From contig NZ_JBBLYU010000006.1 of assembly GCF_037911135.1 (NCBI RefSeq), positions 1 through 64,000 of the forward strand: a stretch of DNA of 64,000 nucleotides, read 5' to 3'. Below the pieces are notes generated by a model. The model saw nothing but the letters and a program-made list of their open reading frames with translations. It was not told the DNA's origin and did not search any database. This document shows positions 45,089 through 55,968 of this stretch, piece by piece (the first letter of the stretch is position 1; each line of letters begins with the position of its first letter). Origin of the DNA: Phaeobacter sp. A36a-5a. Its GTDB lineage: Bacteria; Pseudomonadota; Alphaproteobacteria; Rhodobacterales; Rhodobacteraceae. Made by a program: the position numbers and the translations under genes.

Positions 45089-46546
45089 TCAGGCCAGCAC
45101 GCGGATATAGCCCGCCAGCCCGGTTTTCTGATGTTCGATCACATGGCAGTGAAACGCCCAGTCGCCGGGATTGTCGGCCACCAGTGCCACCTCGATGATT
45201 TCATCCTTCAGCAGCAGCGCGGTATCGGTCCAGTTGGACGGCAGGCTGCGCCGGTTCGACCGCAGCGGGCGGAACACCAGACCGTGCAGGTGGATCGGAT
45301 GGGCGTTGGGGCTTTCATTGCGCAGCCGCAGGATCACGCTTTCGCCGCGGTTGAGCACCAGCAGCGGGGCGGCGCCGGGGGTGTCGGGATCGGCAGCGTC
45401 ACCGGGCCAGGGTTTGCGGTTGATCGACCAGAAGCTATAGCCCAGCGAGCCGCAATAACCGTTCTCCTGCGCGCCGCCTTCGGGCGTCCAGCCAAAAACC
45501 AGATCCTCGGTGCGCGCTTTGGTCAGATCCGGCTCAGGCACGTCATTGGCGGGCAGCGGCGACAGCTCGGCCAGATCGCGGCCAAGGCTGGGACCGGTGG
45601 CGCGGATCCGGGCCAGACGGCGGGGTCCGCCGGGAAAGTCGGTCATCACATCGACATAGGCGCCTTCGATGCGGGGCATCTGCACCGCGATATCCAGACG
45701 TTGGCCGGGTGACAGCAGGGCAGGGGCCTTATCGGTGGGCCAGTCGATGGCCTCGCGCAGCGGGTGACCATCGGCGGCAATCACCTGACCGGAGGCACCC
45801 AGCACAAAGGGTTTGTAGATCCGCGTGGTATCGGTGGCCGCAAGCCGCAGCCGCGCCAGCCCGCCGGTGGGGGCCTCATAGGTCGGGTCGCTGTCCCAAT
45901 TGGCGGTTATGATGGTGCCAAAGGTGCCCGCCCGCGCCGCCCCGCGCGCAGTCCACAGCTTCAGCCATTCGCCATTGGGGCGCAGTCGGAAATCGCGCAG
46001 GTTCAGGGCAATATCGGCGTCAAATCCGGGGTCTTCGGCCTCTTCCACCACCAGCACGCCGGTCAGCCCCATGGCCATCTGGTTCATCGTCATGCAATGC
46101 GGGTGATACCAATAGGTGCCGGCATCCATCGGGGTGAAGTGGTAGTCGAAACTCTCCCCCTCGCCGATGGGGAACTGCGTCAGATAGGGCACCCCGTCCA
46201 TGGCATTGTCCAGCCGGATGCCGTGCCAGTGCATTGCCGTGTAATCGGGCAGGGCATTGGTGACCCGCGCGGCAAAGGGCTGACCCTGTTTAATGCGGAT
46301 GACCGGCGGCGGCCCGTCAGGGCGGGTCGAGATCAGGTCATCAGTGGGCTGATCGGCGATGGTATAGCGGGCGCGCTGGATGTGGATCGGCAGAGGCACC
46401 GCCGTGGGTTGGGCGCTGGCCCGCGCCCTGGCCGGGGTGGTGAGCTGTGCGCCCGCCAGCCCCAGTGGCGCCAGCATCCCGGCGGCCCCTGTCAATTGCA
46501 GCGCGCGGCGGCGGCTCAGGCGGGGCGAAGGTCTGTCTGCGGTCAT
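45089..46546 (-). CDS. Multicopper oxidase (CueO/CopA-like), Tat-exported
   Basis: Periplasmic oxidase of 485 residues. A twin-arginine signal is visible (LSRRRALQLTGAAGMLAPLG), with cleavage after the ARARAS region. All four copper-binding motifs are present: HWHG near residue 106, WYHPHC near 146, HPIHLHG and HCHVIEH near the C-terminus. Three cupredoxin domains fit the length. Substrate could be Cu(I), Fe(II), Mn(II) or phenols; ferroxidase or copper-tolerance activity would fit a metal-handling replicon but is inference. It is followed 97 bp away (on the same strand upstream) by the OxyR-like gene. Confidence 0.92.
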   Translation of the reverse strand: MTADRPSPRLSRRRALQLTGAAGMLAPLGLAGAQLTTPARARASAQPTAVPLPIHIQRARYTIADQPTDDLISTRPDGPPPVIRIKQGQPFAARVTNALPDYTAMHWHGIRLDNAMDGVPYLTQFPIGEGESFDYHFTPMDAGTYWYHPHCMTMNQMAMGLTGVLVVEEAEDPGFDADIALNLRDFRLRPNGEWLKLWTARGAARAGTFGTIITANWDSDPTYEAPTGGLARLRLAATDTTRIYKPFVLGASGQVIAADGHPLREAIDWPTDKAPALLSPGQRLDIAVQMPRIEGAYVDVMTDFPGGPRRLARIRATGPSLGRDLAELSPLPANDVPEPDLTKARTEDLVFGWTPEGGAQENGYCGSLGYSFWSINRKPWPGDAADPDTPGAAPLLVLNRGESVILRLRNESPNAHPIHLHGLVFRPLRSNRRSLPSNWTDTALLLKDEIIEVALVADNPGDWAFHCHVIEHQKTGLAGYIRVLA

Positions 46547-46643
46547 GGTTCTACCGGTTGCGGGAGAGGCTGCGGGCAGGCTAGCGGGTTTGGCTGGCGG
46601 GTGTAAGATCCGGCGACAGGGCTGCGGCGGAATTACCCGCCCT

Positions 46644-47579
46644 CTATGTGCCGGTCAGCGAGCCGCGGGCCTGCCGCAGGACGGTGCCGATCTTGCGGAA
46701 CAGATCGGCGCGCACGCTGGTTGGCCGCCAGCCGAGGGTCACCCGGCGCGGGCAGGCATCGGCAAGCGGCGTCATCACCACATCCTGTCCCGCCGCAACC
46801 CCGGCATCGACCGCGAGATCGGGCAGCAGGGTGATCCCCAGCCCCTCGCTCACCATGGAGATCAGGGTGGAGAGCGAGGTGGCGGCAAAACTGTCGTCGC
46901 GCTGGATATCGCGATCGGGAAAGGCGCTGAGCGCGTGATGATGCAGACAATGGCCCTGTTCGAGCAACAGCAGCTGTCGCCCGTCCAGATCGGCCCCGCG
47001 AAGGGCGGTGTCGGCCCCGGCGCTGAGGTCAGAGGCGGGCGGCGGCGCGGCAAGGTGATAGCCGTCGTCGAACAGATGCAGGGTTTCCAGCCCGGAGGCG
47101 GCATAGGGTTCGGCATAGATCACCAGATCCAGCCGCCCGCTGTGGACGCCTTCCAGCAGCTGGCCGGTCAGTTCCTCGCGCAGGTAGAGTTGCAGATCGG
47201 GAAAGCTGGATTTCAGCGCAGGCATGGCGCGGGGGATCAGGAAGGGACCGATGGTGGGGATTGCGCCCATCCGCAGGGTGCCGCCTTCGGGTCGGGCCTG
47301 AGCGGCGGCAAGCTCCTCGATCTCGCGGCTGTCCTGCAACAGCTTGCGGGCGCGTTCGGCAATCTGGGCGCCGACCGGGGTGAGGATGACCGAGCGTTTG
47401 GTGCGCTCTGCCAGGGTGACGCCGAGCCGCTCTTCCAGCTCCCGCAGGCCGACGCTGAGCGTCGGCTGGCTGACAAAGCATCTGGCGGCGGCGCGGGAAA
47501 AGTTCAGCTCATCCGCAACCGCCACAAGGAAGCGCAGCTGTCGCAGGGTGAGGCTGGTGTTATAGGGGGCGTCTATCAT
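46644..47579 (-). CDS. oxyR: OxyR-like LysR family regulator
   Basis: LysR-type regulator of 311 residues, divergent from katG. The helix-turn-helix is at residues 10-50 (FLVAVADELNFSRAAARCFV, SQPTLSVGLRELEERLGV). The redox loop has LLLLEQGHC with Cys211 equivalent to the peroxidatic Cys199 of E. coli OxyR. The position nine residues on, where the resolving Cys208 would be, is Phe220 (ALSAF). The other cysteines are Cys34 in the DNA-binding domain and Cys276. ATSLSTLISMVSEGLGITLL after the loop is typical of OxyR. It should activate katG from the dyad in between, by a modified redox mechanism if the second cysteine is truly absent. Confidence 0.9.
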   Translation of the reverse strand: MIDAPYNTSLTLRQLRFLVAVADELNFSRAAARCFVSQPTLSVGLRELEERLGVTLAERTKRSVILTPVGAQIAERARKLLQDSREIEELAAAQARPEGGTLRMGAIPTIGPFLIPRAMPALKSSFPDLQLYLREELTGQLLEGVHSGRLDLVIYAEPYAASGLETLHLFDDGYHLAAPPPASDLSAGADTALRGADLDGRQLLLLEQGHCLHHHALSAFPDRDIQRDDSFAATSLSTLISMVSEGLGITLLPDLAVDAGVAAGQDVVMTPLADACPRRVTLGWRPTSVRADLFRKIGTVLRQARGSLTGT

Positions 47580-47694
47580 CTTGCGTTTTTTAATCCGGTT
47601 TTACGCAGGCAGGCAAGCTGTGCCGATCAGGTTCTCGCCCCGACTCAGGTGGCATGTGCTAGGGTGGGCGACAGCAGGGGACGGAGAATTTCTG

Positions 47695-50009
<2,315 letters not shown>

Positions 50010-50082
50010 CCCCATCCGATTTCACGGATGATGAGCTAAACGACCCCGTCCGGCAGCTGATGCCGGGGGGGGGTTTCATGGC

Positions 50083-50532
50083 TCAGGTCGGGGTGGAGCC
50101 GGCAGCGCCGCCTTCGGTTGCCAGCAGCGGTGCAAGCACCGGGGCAGGGGCCTCGATCAGATCGCTGAGACGGTATTTCATTAGCACCTCGGCAAAGGCC
50201 TGTGCTGCCTCGCAGAGCACCCCTTTGAGGCGGCAGTTGCCGACCAGCAGGCAGCTGCTGCAATCGACGATCTCCATCGGTTCGCCCATCGCCTGCACCA
50301 CATCGCCGAGGCGAATCGCTGCCGGATCCATGTTCATCTGCACCCCGCCCGACCGGCCCCGGATGCTGCGGATATAGCCGTGGCGGACCAGCTCGCTGAT
50401 GATCTTCATCACGGAACTGACCGGCAGCTGGTGCATGCGGCTCAATGTCTCAATCTCGAACATCTGCTCGGGCCGGCTGCCCAGCAAAATAAGGAGCCTC
50501 AGCGCGTAGTCGGTTTTCAGCTTCAGCTTCAT
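50083..50532 (-). CDS. nsrR: Rrf2-family iron-sulfur regulator, NsrR-like
   Basis: Regulator of 149 residues. The winged helix is at the N-terminus (MKLKLKTDYALRLLILLGSR, LSRMHQLPVSSVMKIISELV). Three cysteines, spaced C-x5-C-x6-C in CLLVGNCRLKGVLC, would bind a nitric-oxide-sensitive iron-sulfur cluster. ATG at 50532 begins the family N-terminus; the frame is open further but the extension does not resemble it. It is divergent from hmp and convergent with katG, so it probably represses hmp until nitric oxide is present. The short CCGGCA/TGCCGG hairpin at 50050-50066 may terminate katG. Confidence 0.9.
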   Translation of the reverse strand: MKLKLKTDYALRLLILLGSRPEQMFEIETLSRMHQLPVSSVMKIISELVRHGYIRSIRGRSGGVQMNMDPAAIRLGDVVQAMGEPMEIVDCSSCLLVGNCRLKGVLCEAAQAFAEVLMKYRLSDLIEAPAPVLAPLLATEGGAAGSTPT

Positions 50533-50566
50533 TGCGGGCTCCGGGTGGCGGCATCTGCGGTGTTTA

Positions 50567-50625
50567 ATATTCATTTCGGTTGAATGTTTGTATAGCGGAA
50601 ATATACATTCAGCTGAAATGAATGT
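50567..50625. promoter_or_regulatory. Two NsrR-type operators between nsrR and hmp
   Basis: ATATTCA-N7-TGAATGT at 50567-50587 and ACATTCA-N7-TGAATGT at 50605-50625 are two copies of the same 21-bp inverted repeat, 38 bp apart centre to centre. They resemble the NsrR consensus of AT-rich half-sites in 11-1-11 symmetry, and both contain CATTTC and TGAATG. The pair is close to the nsrR start and 58 bp before hmp, fitting control of both genes. Confidence 0.72.
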
Positions 50626-50682
50626 TTTACCACGGCCACCCGGATATCCCGGTTCCGGCCAAAGCAGAGAAGGACCAGACCC

Positions 50683-51873
50683 ATGGCACAGCCCCTGTCA
50701 GAGCAGACCAAGGCGATTGTGACCGCAACCGTTCCCGCGCTGGAGGCCCATGGTGGCGCCATCGTTGCGCAGATGTATGAGCGCCTGTTGGCGGATGCGG
50801 AAATCCGCGCCCTGTTCAACCAGTCACATCAGCAGAACGGGTCCAGCCAGCACGCGGCGCTGGCCAATGCGATCCTGGGCTACGCCCGCAATATCGACAA
50901 TCTGGGCGCGCTGAGCGGCGTGGTGGAGCGGATCGTCAACAAACATGTCAGCCTGCAGATCAAGCCCGCGCATTACGCCCATGTGGCGACCGCGCTGCTG
51001 GGGGCGATCGAGGCGGTGCTGGGCGATGCGGCAACGCCGGAGGTGCTGGACGCCTGGGGGGCCGCCTATTGGTTCCTTGCCGATCTGCTGATCGCGGCGG
51101 AAAGCAGGATGTATGAGGAGATTGCCGCAGCGGAGGGCGGCTGGGAGGGCTGGCGCGATTTTGCCATCACCGGGATCCTGCGCGAGAGCGCTTCGGTCAA
51201 ATCCTTTGTCCTGCGGCCGGTGGATGGCGGTGCGGTGCTGCGGCACAAGCCGGGGCAATATCTGTCCTTTGATTTCGATAGCCCCGAGACCGGCAAGGCG
51301 CGGCGGAACTATTCGATCTCCTGCGCGCCGAACGGGGAATACTACCGGATCTCGGTCAAGCAGGAGCCGGGTGGCGTGATCAGCGGCTGGCTGCATGAGG
51401 TCGCGGCGGAGGGCACCATCCTGCGCGTGGCGGCCCCGGCGGGGGATTTCTATCTGAAGGATCAGGCGGAGGCGGAGGTGGTGCTGCTGTCGGCCGGTGT
51501 CGGGCTGACGCCTATGGTCGCCATGCTGGAGAGCCTGGCCGCGAATGATCGCAGCGCCACCTATCTGCACGCGGCGGTCGATGGCGATAATCTGGCGATG
51601 GAGGGGCTGAGCAAATCGTTGGCGAAACGCAGTGTGATCTTCCTCGAAACGCCGAGCGAGGCTGACCGCGCCGCCGCGCGTTATGATGTGGAAGGGCGGA
51701 TCACCCCGGACTGGCTGGCGGCGAATACCAATACCGCCGTTTCGGACTATTACATCTGTGGGCCAAAGGGATTCATGGCGATGGCCATCGCGGGTCTGCG
51801 GGCGGCGAATGTCGATATGGAGCGGATCCATTATGAGTTCTTTGGTCCGGCGGAAGATCTGGGTGTCGCCTGA
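50683..51873 (+). CDS. hmp: Flavohemoglobin, nitric oxide dioxygenase
   Basis: Enzyme of 396 residues, the standard length, that oxidises nitric oxide to nitrate. The globin domain covers about 1-140 (proximal His in VNKHVSLQIKPAHY). The FAD domain covers about 150-260 (KPGQYLSFDF, RRNYSISCAPNGEYYRISVK). The NAD domain covers about 265-396 (VVLLSAGVGLTPMVAMLESL, DYYICGPKGFM). GAGAAGGA precedes the ATG by about 10 bp. Paired operators upstream and the divergent NsrR-like gene indicate nitric-oxide induction. Confidence 0.97.
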   Translation: MAQPLSEQTKAIVTATVPALEAHGGAIVAQMYERLLADAEIRALFNQSHQQNGSSQHAALANAILGYARNIDNLGALSGVVERIVNKHVSLQIKPAHYAHVATALLGAIEAVLGDAATPEVLDAWGAAYWFLADLLIAAESRMYEEIAAAEGGWEGWRDFAITGILRESASVKSFVLRPVDGGAVLRHKPGQYLSFDFDSPETGKARRNYSISCAPNGEYYRISVKQEPGGVISGWLHEVAAEGTILRVAAPAGDFYLKDQAEAEVVLLSAGVGLTPMVAMLESLAANDRSATYLHAAVDGDNLAMEGLSKSLAKRSVIFLETPSEADRAAARYDVEGRITPDWLAANTNTAVSDYYICGPKGFMAMAIAGLRAANVDMERIHYEFFGPAEDLGVA

Positions 51874-51918
51874 CACCTGACGCCCGACATCTGAGGGCTT
51901 GACCGGACCCATGCTGTG

Positions 51919-51952
51919 ATATGGCCGCGACGTTGAGCTGTCGCGGCCATAT
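51919..51952. terminator. Bidirectional terminator between hmp and usp
   Basis: ATATGGCCGCGAC (51919-51931) and GTCGCGGCCATAT (51940-51952) form a perfect 13-bp stem with an 8-base loop between two convergent genes. AT-rich ends flank a GC core, a good shared terminator shape. Confidence 0.65.
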
Positions 51953-51981
51953 TGCGTGATGCCTGTCGCGTGATGCCCCTG

Positions 51982-52827
51982 TTAATGGGCGAGGAAGATC
52001 GGCAGCTCTGTCTGCTGGAGCATCGTGCGCGTGGTGCCGCCGAACATCGCCTGACGCATACGAGAGTGGCCATAAGCCCCCATCACCACCAGATCGGCGC
52101 CGATTTCGCGCGCCCGCGACTGGATGCTGGTGCCGATTTCCTGCCCGTTGCTGGCAAATTGCGACAGGGTGACGGCGCAGCCATGGTGGCTGAGCCAGGC
52201 GGCGATATCGGTGCCGGGATCCTCGCCATCGCGGCCATGGGACAGATCGGAGTCGATGCAGCCGATGATCACCTCGCTGGCCTTGCGCAGATAGGGCAGG
52301 GCGGCATGGGCGGCGCGCGCCGCTGACAGGCTGCTGTCCCAGGCGAGGAAAATGCGGTCGCGGTGGGCAAAGGGGCTGCCGTTCAGCATCAGCGGCACCG
52401 GGGACTGGAACAGGATGCCATAGGTGGCTTCGCGGAACACGGGATCCGGGTCGGTCAGATCGTCGGCGATCTGGGCAATGTCGCAGGTCAGCGCCCGCCG
52501 TGCGGCGACCAGACCGATATCATTGCCCGACCAGACCGCGAACTGCACGTCGCCGGGGCAGTTGCTGCGGGCCAGCAGCGTCTCGATGTCGTCGACACGT
52601 TTCTTGGCGGCGGCCTTGTTCTGCCGCAGGCGTTCCAACGGACCGTCCGAGGCAACCAGGGCGGCGTAACCGGAGTGGCCAAAGGCGAAACTGGGCGGAC
52701 CGGGCAGCGCCTCCAGCAACAGGCAGGCGAGATGCGCCTCCTGTTCGGCGGCGGCCTCGGCGGCGGCGGTGATGGTCTCGTCGCGGGTGTCTTTGCTGAG
52801 GATGAAGAGGGATGTTCTGCGTTGCAT
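51982..52827 (-). CDS. Universal stress protein, tandem UspA domains
   Basis: Cytosolic protein of 281 residues with two UspA-like halves. The C-terminal half ends with the ATP-binding pattern GAYGHSRMRQAMFGGTTR (G-x2-G-x9-G), so nucleotide binding is likely in that domain; the N-terminal half is more diverged. It belongs to the oxidative and nitrosative stress block with katG and hmp but is on the opposite strand and separately transcribed. Such proteins promote survival in stress; a direct target cannot be named. Confidence 0.85.
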   Translation of the reverse strand: MQRRTSLFILSKDTRDETITAAAEAAAEQEAHLACLLLEALPGPPSFAFGHSGYAALVASDGPLERLRQNKAAAKKRVDDIETLLARSNCPGDVQFAVWSGNDIGLVAARRALTCDIAQIADDLTDPDPVFREATYGILFQSPVPLMLNGSPFAHRDRIFLAWDSSLSAARAAHAALPYLRKASEVIIGCIDSDLSHGRDGEDPGTDIAAWLSHHGCAVTLSQFASNGQEIGTSIQSRAREIGADLVVMGAYGHSRMRQAMFGGTTRTMLQQTELPIFLAH

Positions 52828-53254
52828 GGCGTGCCTCCTGACGGGATGCGGCGGGCGGATCTGCCCGCGGCTGACGTCATTAGATCATCTGTGACAGCGG
52901 CCGCCATGATCCTGATCAAGCCTCGGCCGGTTGTCGCGACCGGGAGCAATGAGGCACAGCACGGGCGCGCGACCTGCCGGGGCTGACAGGCGATTTTGCA
53001 GCTGCGGCATCACGTCCGATTGCCGCAGTATACGATGGGATGCCGTCATGGGTTTGGACGGCGCGGCCATGTATTTCCAAAGAAATCACGGCAGGACAAA
53101 GGCGGAAAATCGCTCACCTTAACGTTGTGTAAGTTTCATAAAACTGCCGCTTGACGGATACAAAACATGCTGTAAGTTGCGTGCAAACACGTAAAAGGCG
53201 AAGAAAATTCTGCGCCGAAACCTGTTGAAACTTTGTCGAAGGTCCCGCCGTGTC
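52828..53254. promoter_or_regulatory. Regulatory region upstream of the ATP-grasp cluster
   Basis: This 427-bp divergent gap has no convincing gene. Its right end becomes AT-rich and holds TGTAAGTT twice in the same orientation (53128-53135 and 53171-53178, 43 bp apart). TTGACG at 53151 could be a -35 element, with TAAGTT at 53173 a weak -10 (16-bp spacing). The only ribosome-binding-site candidate before the ATG at 53255 is GAAGGT at about 53239-53244. The layout suggests a regulated promoter for the seven-gene cluster. Confidence 0.4.
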
Positions 53255-54499
53255 ATGAATATCATTCTCTTTGCGCCGCCAAAAATCCTTTTACAGCATA
53301 GTGTTACCGATTGGGTTGAGGCGATTGGGCCAGCCAGCATCATCCTGACCTGCGCCAGTGCCAAAGCGGCGTTGATGGACAGCTTTCCCGAGGGGCTGGA
53401 TATCCGCTTCTTTCAGAATTTCAATGATAACGCGGAGGTGGAGCTGGCGGCGATCGAGATCGCGCGCGGCCTTGCGGATCCGGTCTGTGTCGCGCTGGCG
53501 GAGATTGACGTGCTGCGCGCCGCGCGGGTGAATGACTACCTCGGCGTGTCGACGGATGCTGCGGTGCAGCTCGACGCCTATCGCGACAAATACGCGATGA
53601 AGACCCGCGCGCGGGAGGCAGGGCTGCCGGTCAGCGACATGGCGGTGGTGCGCAATGCGATGGATATCCGCGGATTTATCGACAGCTGGGGGTATCCGGT
53701 TGTTCTGAAGCCCCGCGACGGGCGCGGATCAAACGGGGTCTGCGTGATCCGCGGGGCCGACGATCTGGCGGGATGGCTGGCGCGGCAGGACAGTACAACG
53801 TTTTACAACACGATGATCGAGCGGTTTGTCGCCGGGGATCATTATATCGTCAACGGGCTCTATGTGGATGGGCGCCCGATTGTGATTTCGCCGGTGCGGG
53901 TGCTGACCTCGGCGCTGGATTTCCTCGGCGGGCGTTCACATGATCTGCATATGCTGGAGCCGACGACGCCGCTGCGCGATCGGCTGGTGGCCTATTCCCG
54001 CCATCTGGTCGAAGAGGTGATGCCCTCGCCGCCGACGCTGTTGTTCCATCTTGAGGTCTTTGTCAGCCCGGATGGCACCATTGTCCTGGGCGAGATCGCC
54101 TCGCGGCTGGGCGGGGTGTTCTTCAACCAGGAAATGACCGAGGCTTGGGGATTGGATCCGCGCATGACCTATCTGCGGGCGATGCGGGATCCGGGGTTTG
54201 AGAACACGGCACGGCCTGAGCCGATGCAGGAGCCCGTGCGGCTGGTTGGCCAGCTCTGCGTGCCGCCGCGCGACGGTGTGCTGCGCACGGTGCCGGAGCG
54301 CTGCCCGTTCGAGTTCGTGCGTGCCTATCGGATGAGCGGCGTGGCGGGGCGGCAGTATGGTCAGATGGCCTATACCAATGCCGAGATCCTGAACGCCATC
54401 GTCGAGGGCGACAGCGAGGCGGAGCTGCGCGCGCGGCTGCGGCAGCTGGAGGATTGGTTCCACAGTGCCTGCCAATGGGAGACCAGCGCCGCGGCCTGA
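53255..54499 (+). CDS. ATP-grasp enzyme 1 of the uncharacterised cluster
   Basis: Protein of 414 residues with an ATP-grasp fold. Lysine and glycine-loop residues are in YPVVLKPRDGRGSNGVCVI near residue 150. Mg/ATP acidic residues are in IVLGEIASRLGGVFFNQE (E, S-R, G-G) near 283. The N-terminal Rossmann-like part has MNIILFAPPK and a middle ALAEIDVLRAARVND. Such enzymes join a carboxylate to an amine or other nucleophile through an acyl phosphate. It starts the co-directional run of seven genes. The substrate is unknown; it is more distant from classical amino-acid ligases than the second ATP-grasp of the cluster. Confidence 0.85.
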   Translation: MNIILFAPPKILLQHSVTDWVEAIGPASIILTCASAKAALMDSFPEGLDIRFFQNFNDNAEVELAAIEIARGLADPVCVALAEIDVLRAARVNDYLGVSTDAAVQLDAYRDKYAMKTRAREAGLPVSDMAVVRNAMDIRGFIDSWGYPVVLKPRDGRGSNGVCVIRGADDLAGWLARQDSTTFYNTMIERFVAGDHYIVNGLYVDGRPIVISPVRVLTSALDFLGGRSHDLHMLEPTTPLRDRLVAYSRHLVEEVMPSPPTLLFHLEVFVSPDGTIVLGEIASRLGGVFFNQEMTEAWGLDPRMTYLRAMRDPGFENTARPEPMQEPVRLVGQLCVPPRDGVLRTVPERCPFEFVRAYRMSGVAGRQYGQMAYTNAEILNAIVEGDSEAELRARLRQLEDWFHSACQWETSAAA

Positions 54500-54546
54500 T
54501 CCAGACCTGCCCCTGTTCGCCTGATGCCCAACAAAGGATCTACCAC

Positions 54547-55968
54547 ATGAAAATTGCTGTTCTCGGCGCGGGCTATGCCGGTGTCTCGGTCCTGGAGAAT
54601 CTGGTCGCCACCCTGCCTGATCTGTCGGCGCTGTCGGTGGATGTCTTTGACAAGAGCCGCAGTTTTGGTCCCGGCGTGGCCTATCAGGAGGATGCCGAGA
54701 CCAATCTGCTCAACCGGCCGCTGAAGCTGATGTATCTGGCGCGCCGCAATGATTTCCGCGACTGGCTGCGCCAGACCGGGGCGACGGAGGCGGCAGCGGA
54801 TGAGGATGGTTTCCTACAGCGCGCCCTGTTCGGGCGGTTCCTGCAAAGCCAGTTCGATGCGCTGAGCGGTCGGGTGCGCACCGCGGGGGGGCGGATCCGC
54901 ATGATTGGCGCCGAGGTGGAGACGATTGCCCCCAGCCCGCGCGCCGATGCGCTCTACCGTCTGGGCTGGATGGGCAGCGTGTCCGATTATGATGCAGTTT
55001 ACCTGTGTCTGGGCACCAATCTGGAGGCCGACCCCTATGGGCTGGGCGGCACGCCGGGCTATTTCCGCGCGCCCTATCCGGCGGCCCGCCTGAAGGCGCT
55101 GACCCGTTTGCGGGTGGGCATTCTGGGCTGTCGGCTGACCGCCTATGATGTGGCGCTTGGGGTGAATGGCCGACGGATGCTGATGACCTCGCGCCGGGCG
55201 GGGCTGCCCAAGGCGGTGACGGCCTATCGCCCGGTGACGCTGCACCATCTGACGCCGGCCGGTCTGGCGGCGCTGCGCAACGGCCCGGATGGCGGGCGGA
55301 TTTCGCTGTCGGCGGTGATGGAGCTGTTTGAGGCAGAGATGCAGCATCAGGGGGTGGATGTCAGCTTTGCCGATCTGCTGCGCGGCGTTGACAGTGCCGA
55401 CAATGATCTGGTGTCCAGCATTCTGGCCGAAACCAATATGCTGATACCGCAGCTCTGGGCCAGTCTTTCGGATCGCGCCAAGGCGGCGTTTCTGCGCCAT
55501 TTCCACCGGCTCTGGTCGAATATGCGGGTGCCGATCTCGCGCACCAATGCCGACCGTATCGCGATGTTGCAGGCCAGTGGCGCGCTCAGCCATCGCAGCG
55601 GGCTGCGCAATGTCAGCTTTCGCAATGGCCGCTATCGGATGGAGTTTGCCGATGGCATCGCCGAGGTGGATGCGGTGATCAATGCAACCGGCCTGCAGCG
55701 CGGGCTGGACGAGAGCAACCCGCTGATCCGCAGCCTGCTGGCGCAGGGCTTTGCCGAGCGGGACGCAACCGGCGGGATCAAGGTGCAGCTGGAGGATTGC
55801 CGGGTTTTGACCCGCGACGGGCGGCCATCGCCGGGCCTGTTTGCGCTGGGGCAGCTGACCTGCGGCACCTTCTATATGGTCAACAACATTGACGTGATCC
55901 ACCATCAGGCACGCATTGCCACCGCATCGGCGCTGGCGCCGGCGGATATTCTGCGGAGCGTCGGCTGA
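54547..55968 (+). CDS. FAD/NAD(P)-binding protein of the uncharacterised cluster
   Basis: Flavoprotein-like protein of 473 residues. An N-terminal dinucleotide motif MKIAVLGAGYAGVSVLENL is followed by YDAVYLCLGTN and a second nucleotide motif GILGCRLTAYDVAL. A C-terminal VINATGLQRG and GLFALGQLTCGTFYMVNN follow. This is the layout of the FAD_NAD_binding_9 group, distantly related to N-hydroxylating monooxygenases. It could hydroxylate or oxidise an intermediate. It starts 47 bp after the first ATP-grasp gene and shares one base with the AbrB-type gene. Exact chemistry unknown. Confidence 0.8.
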   Translation: MKIAVLGAGYAGVSVLENLVATLPDLSALSVDVFDKSRSFGPGVAYQEDAETNLLNRPLKLMYLARRNDFRDWLRQTGATEAAADEDGFLQRALFGRFLQSQFDALSGRVRTAGGRIRMIGAEVETIAPSPRADALYRLGWMGSVSDYDAVYLCLGTNLEADPYGLGGTPGYFRAPYPAARLKALTRLRVGILGCRLTAYDVALGVNGRRMLMTSRRAGLPKAVTAYRPVTLHHLTPAGLAALRNGPDGGRISLSAVMELFEAEMQHQGVDVSFADLLRGVDSADNDLVSSILAETNMLIPQLWASLSDRAKAAFLRHFHRLWSNMRVPISRTNADRIAMLQASGALSHRSGLRNVSFRNGRYRMEFADGIAEVDAVINATGLQRGLDESNPLIRSLLAQGFAERDATGGIKVQLEDCRVLTRDGRPSPGLFALGQLTCGTFYMVNNIDVIHHQARIATASALAPADILRSVG

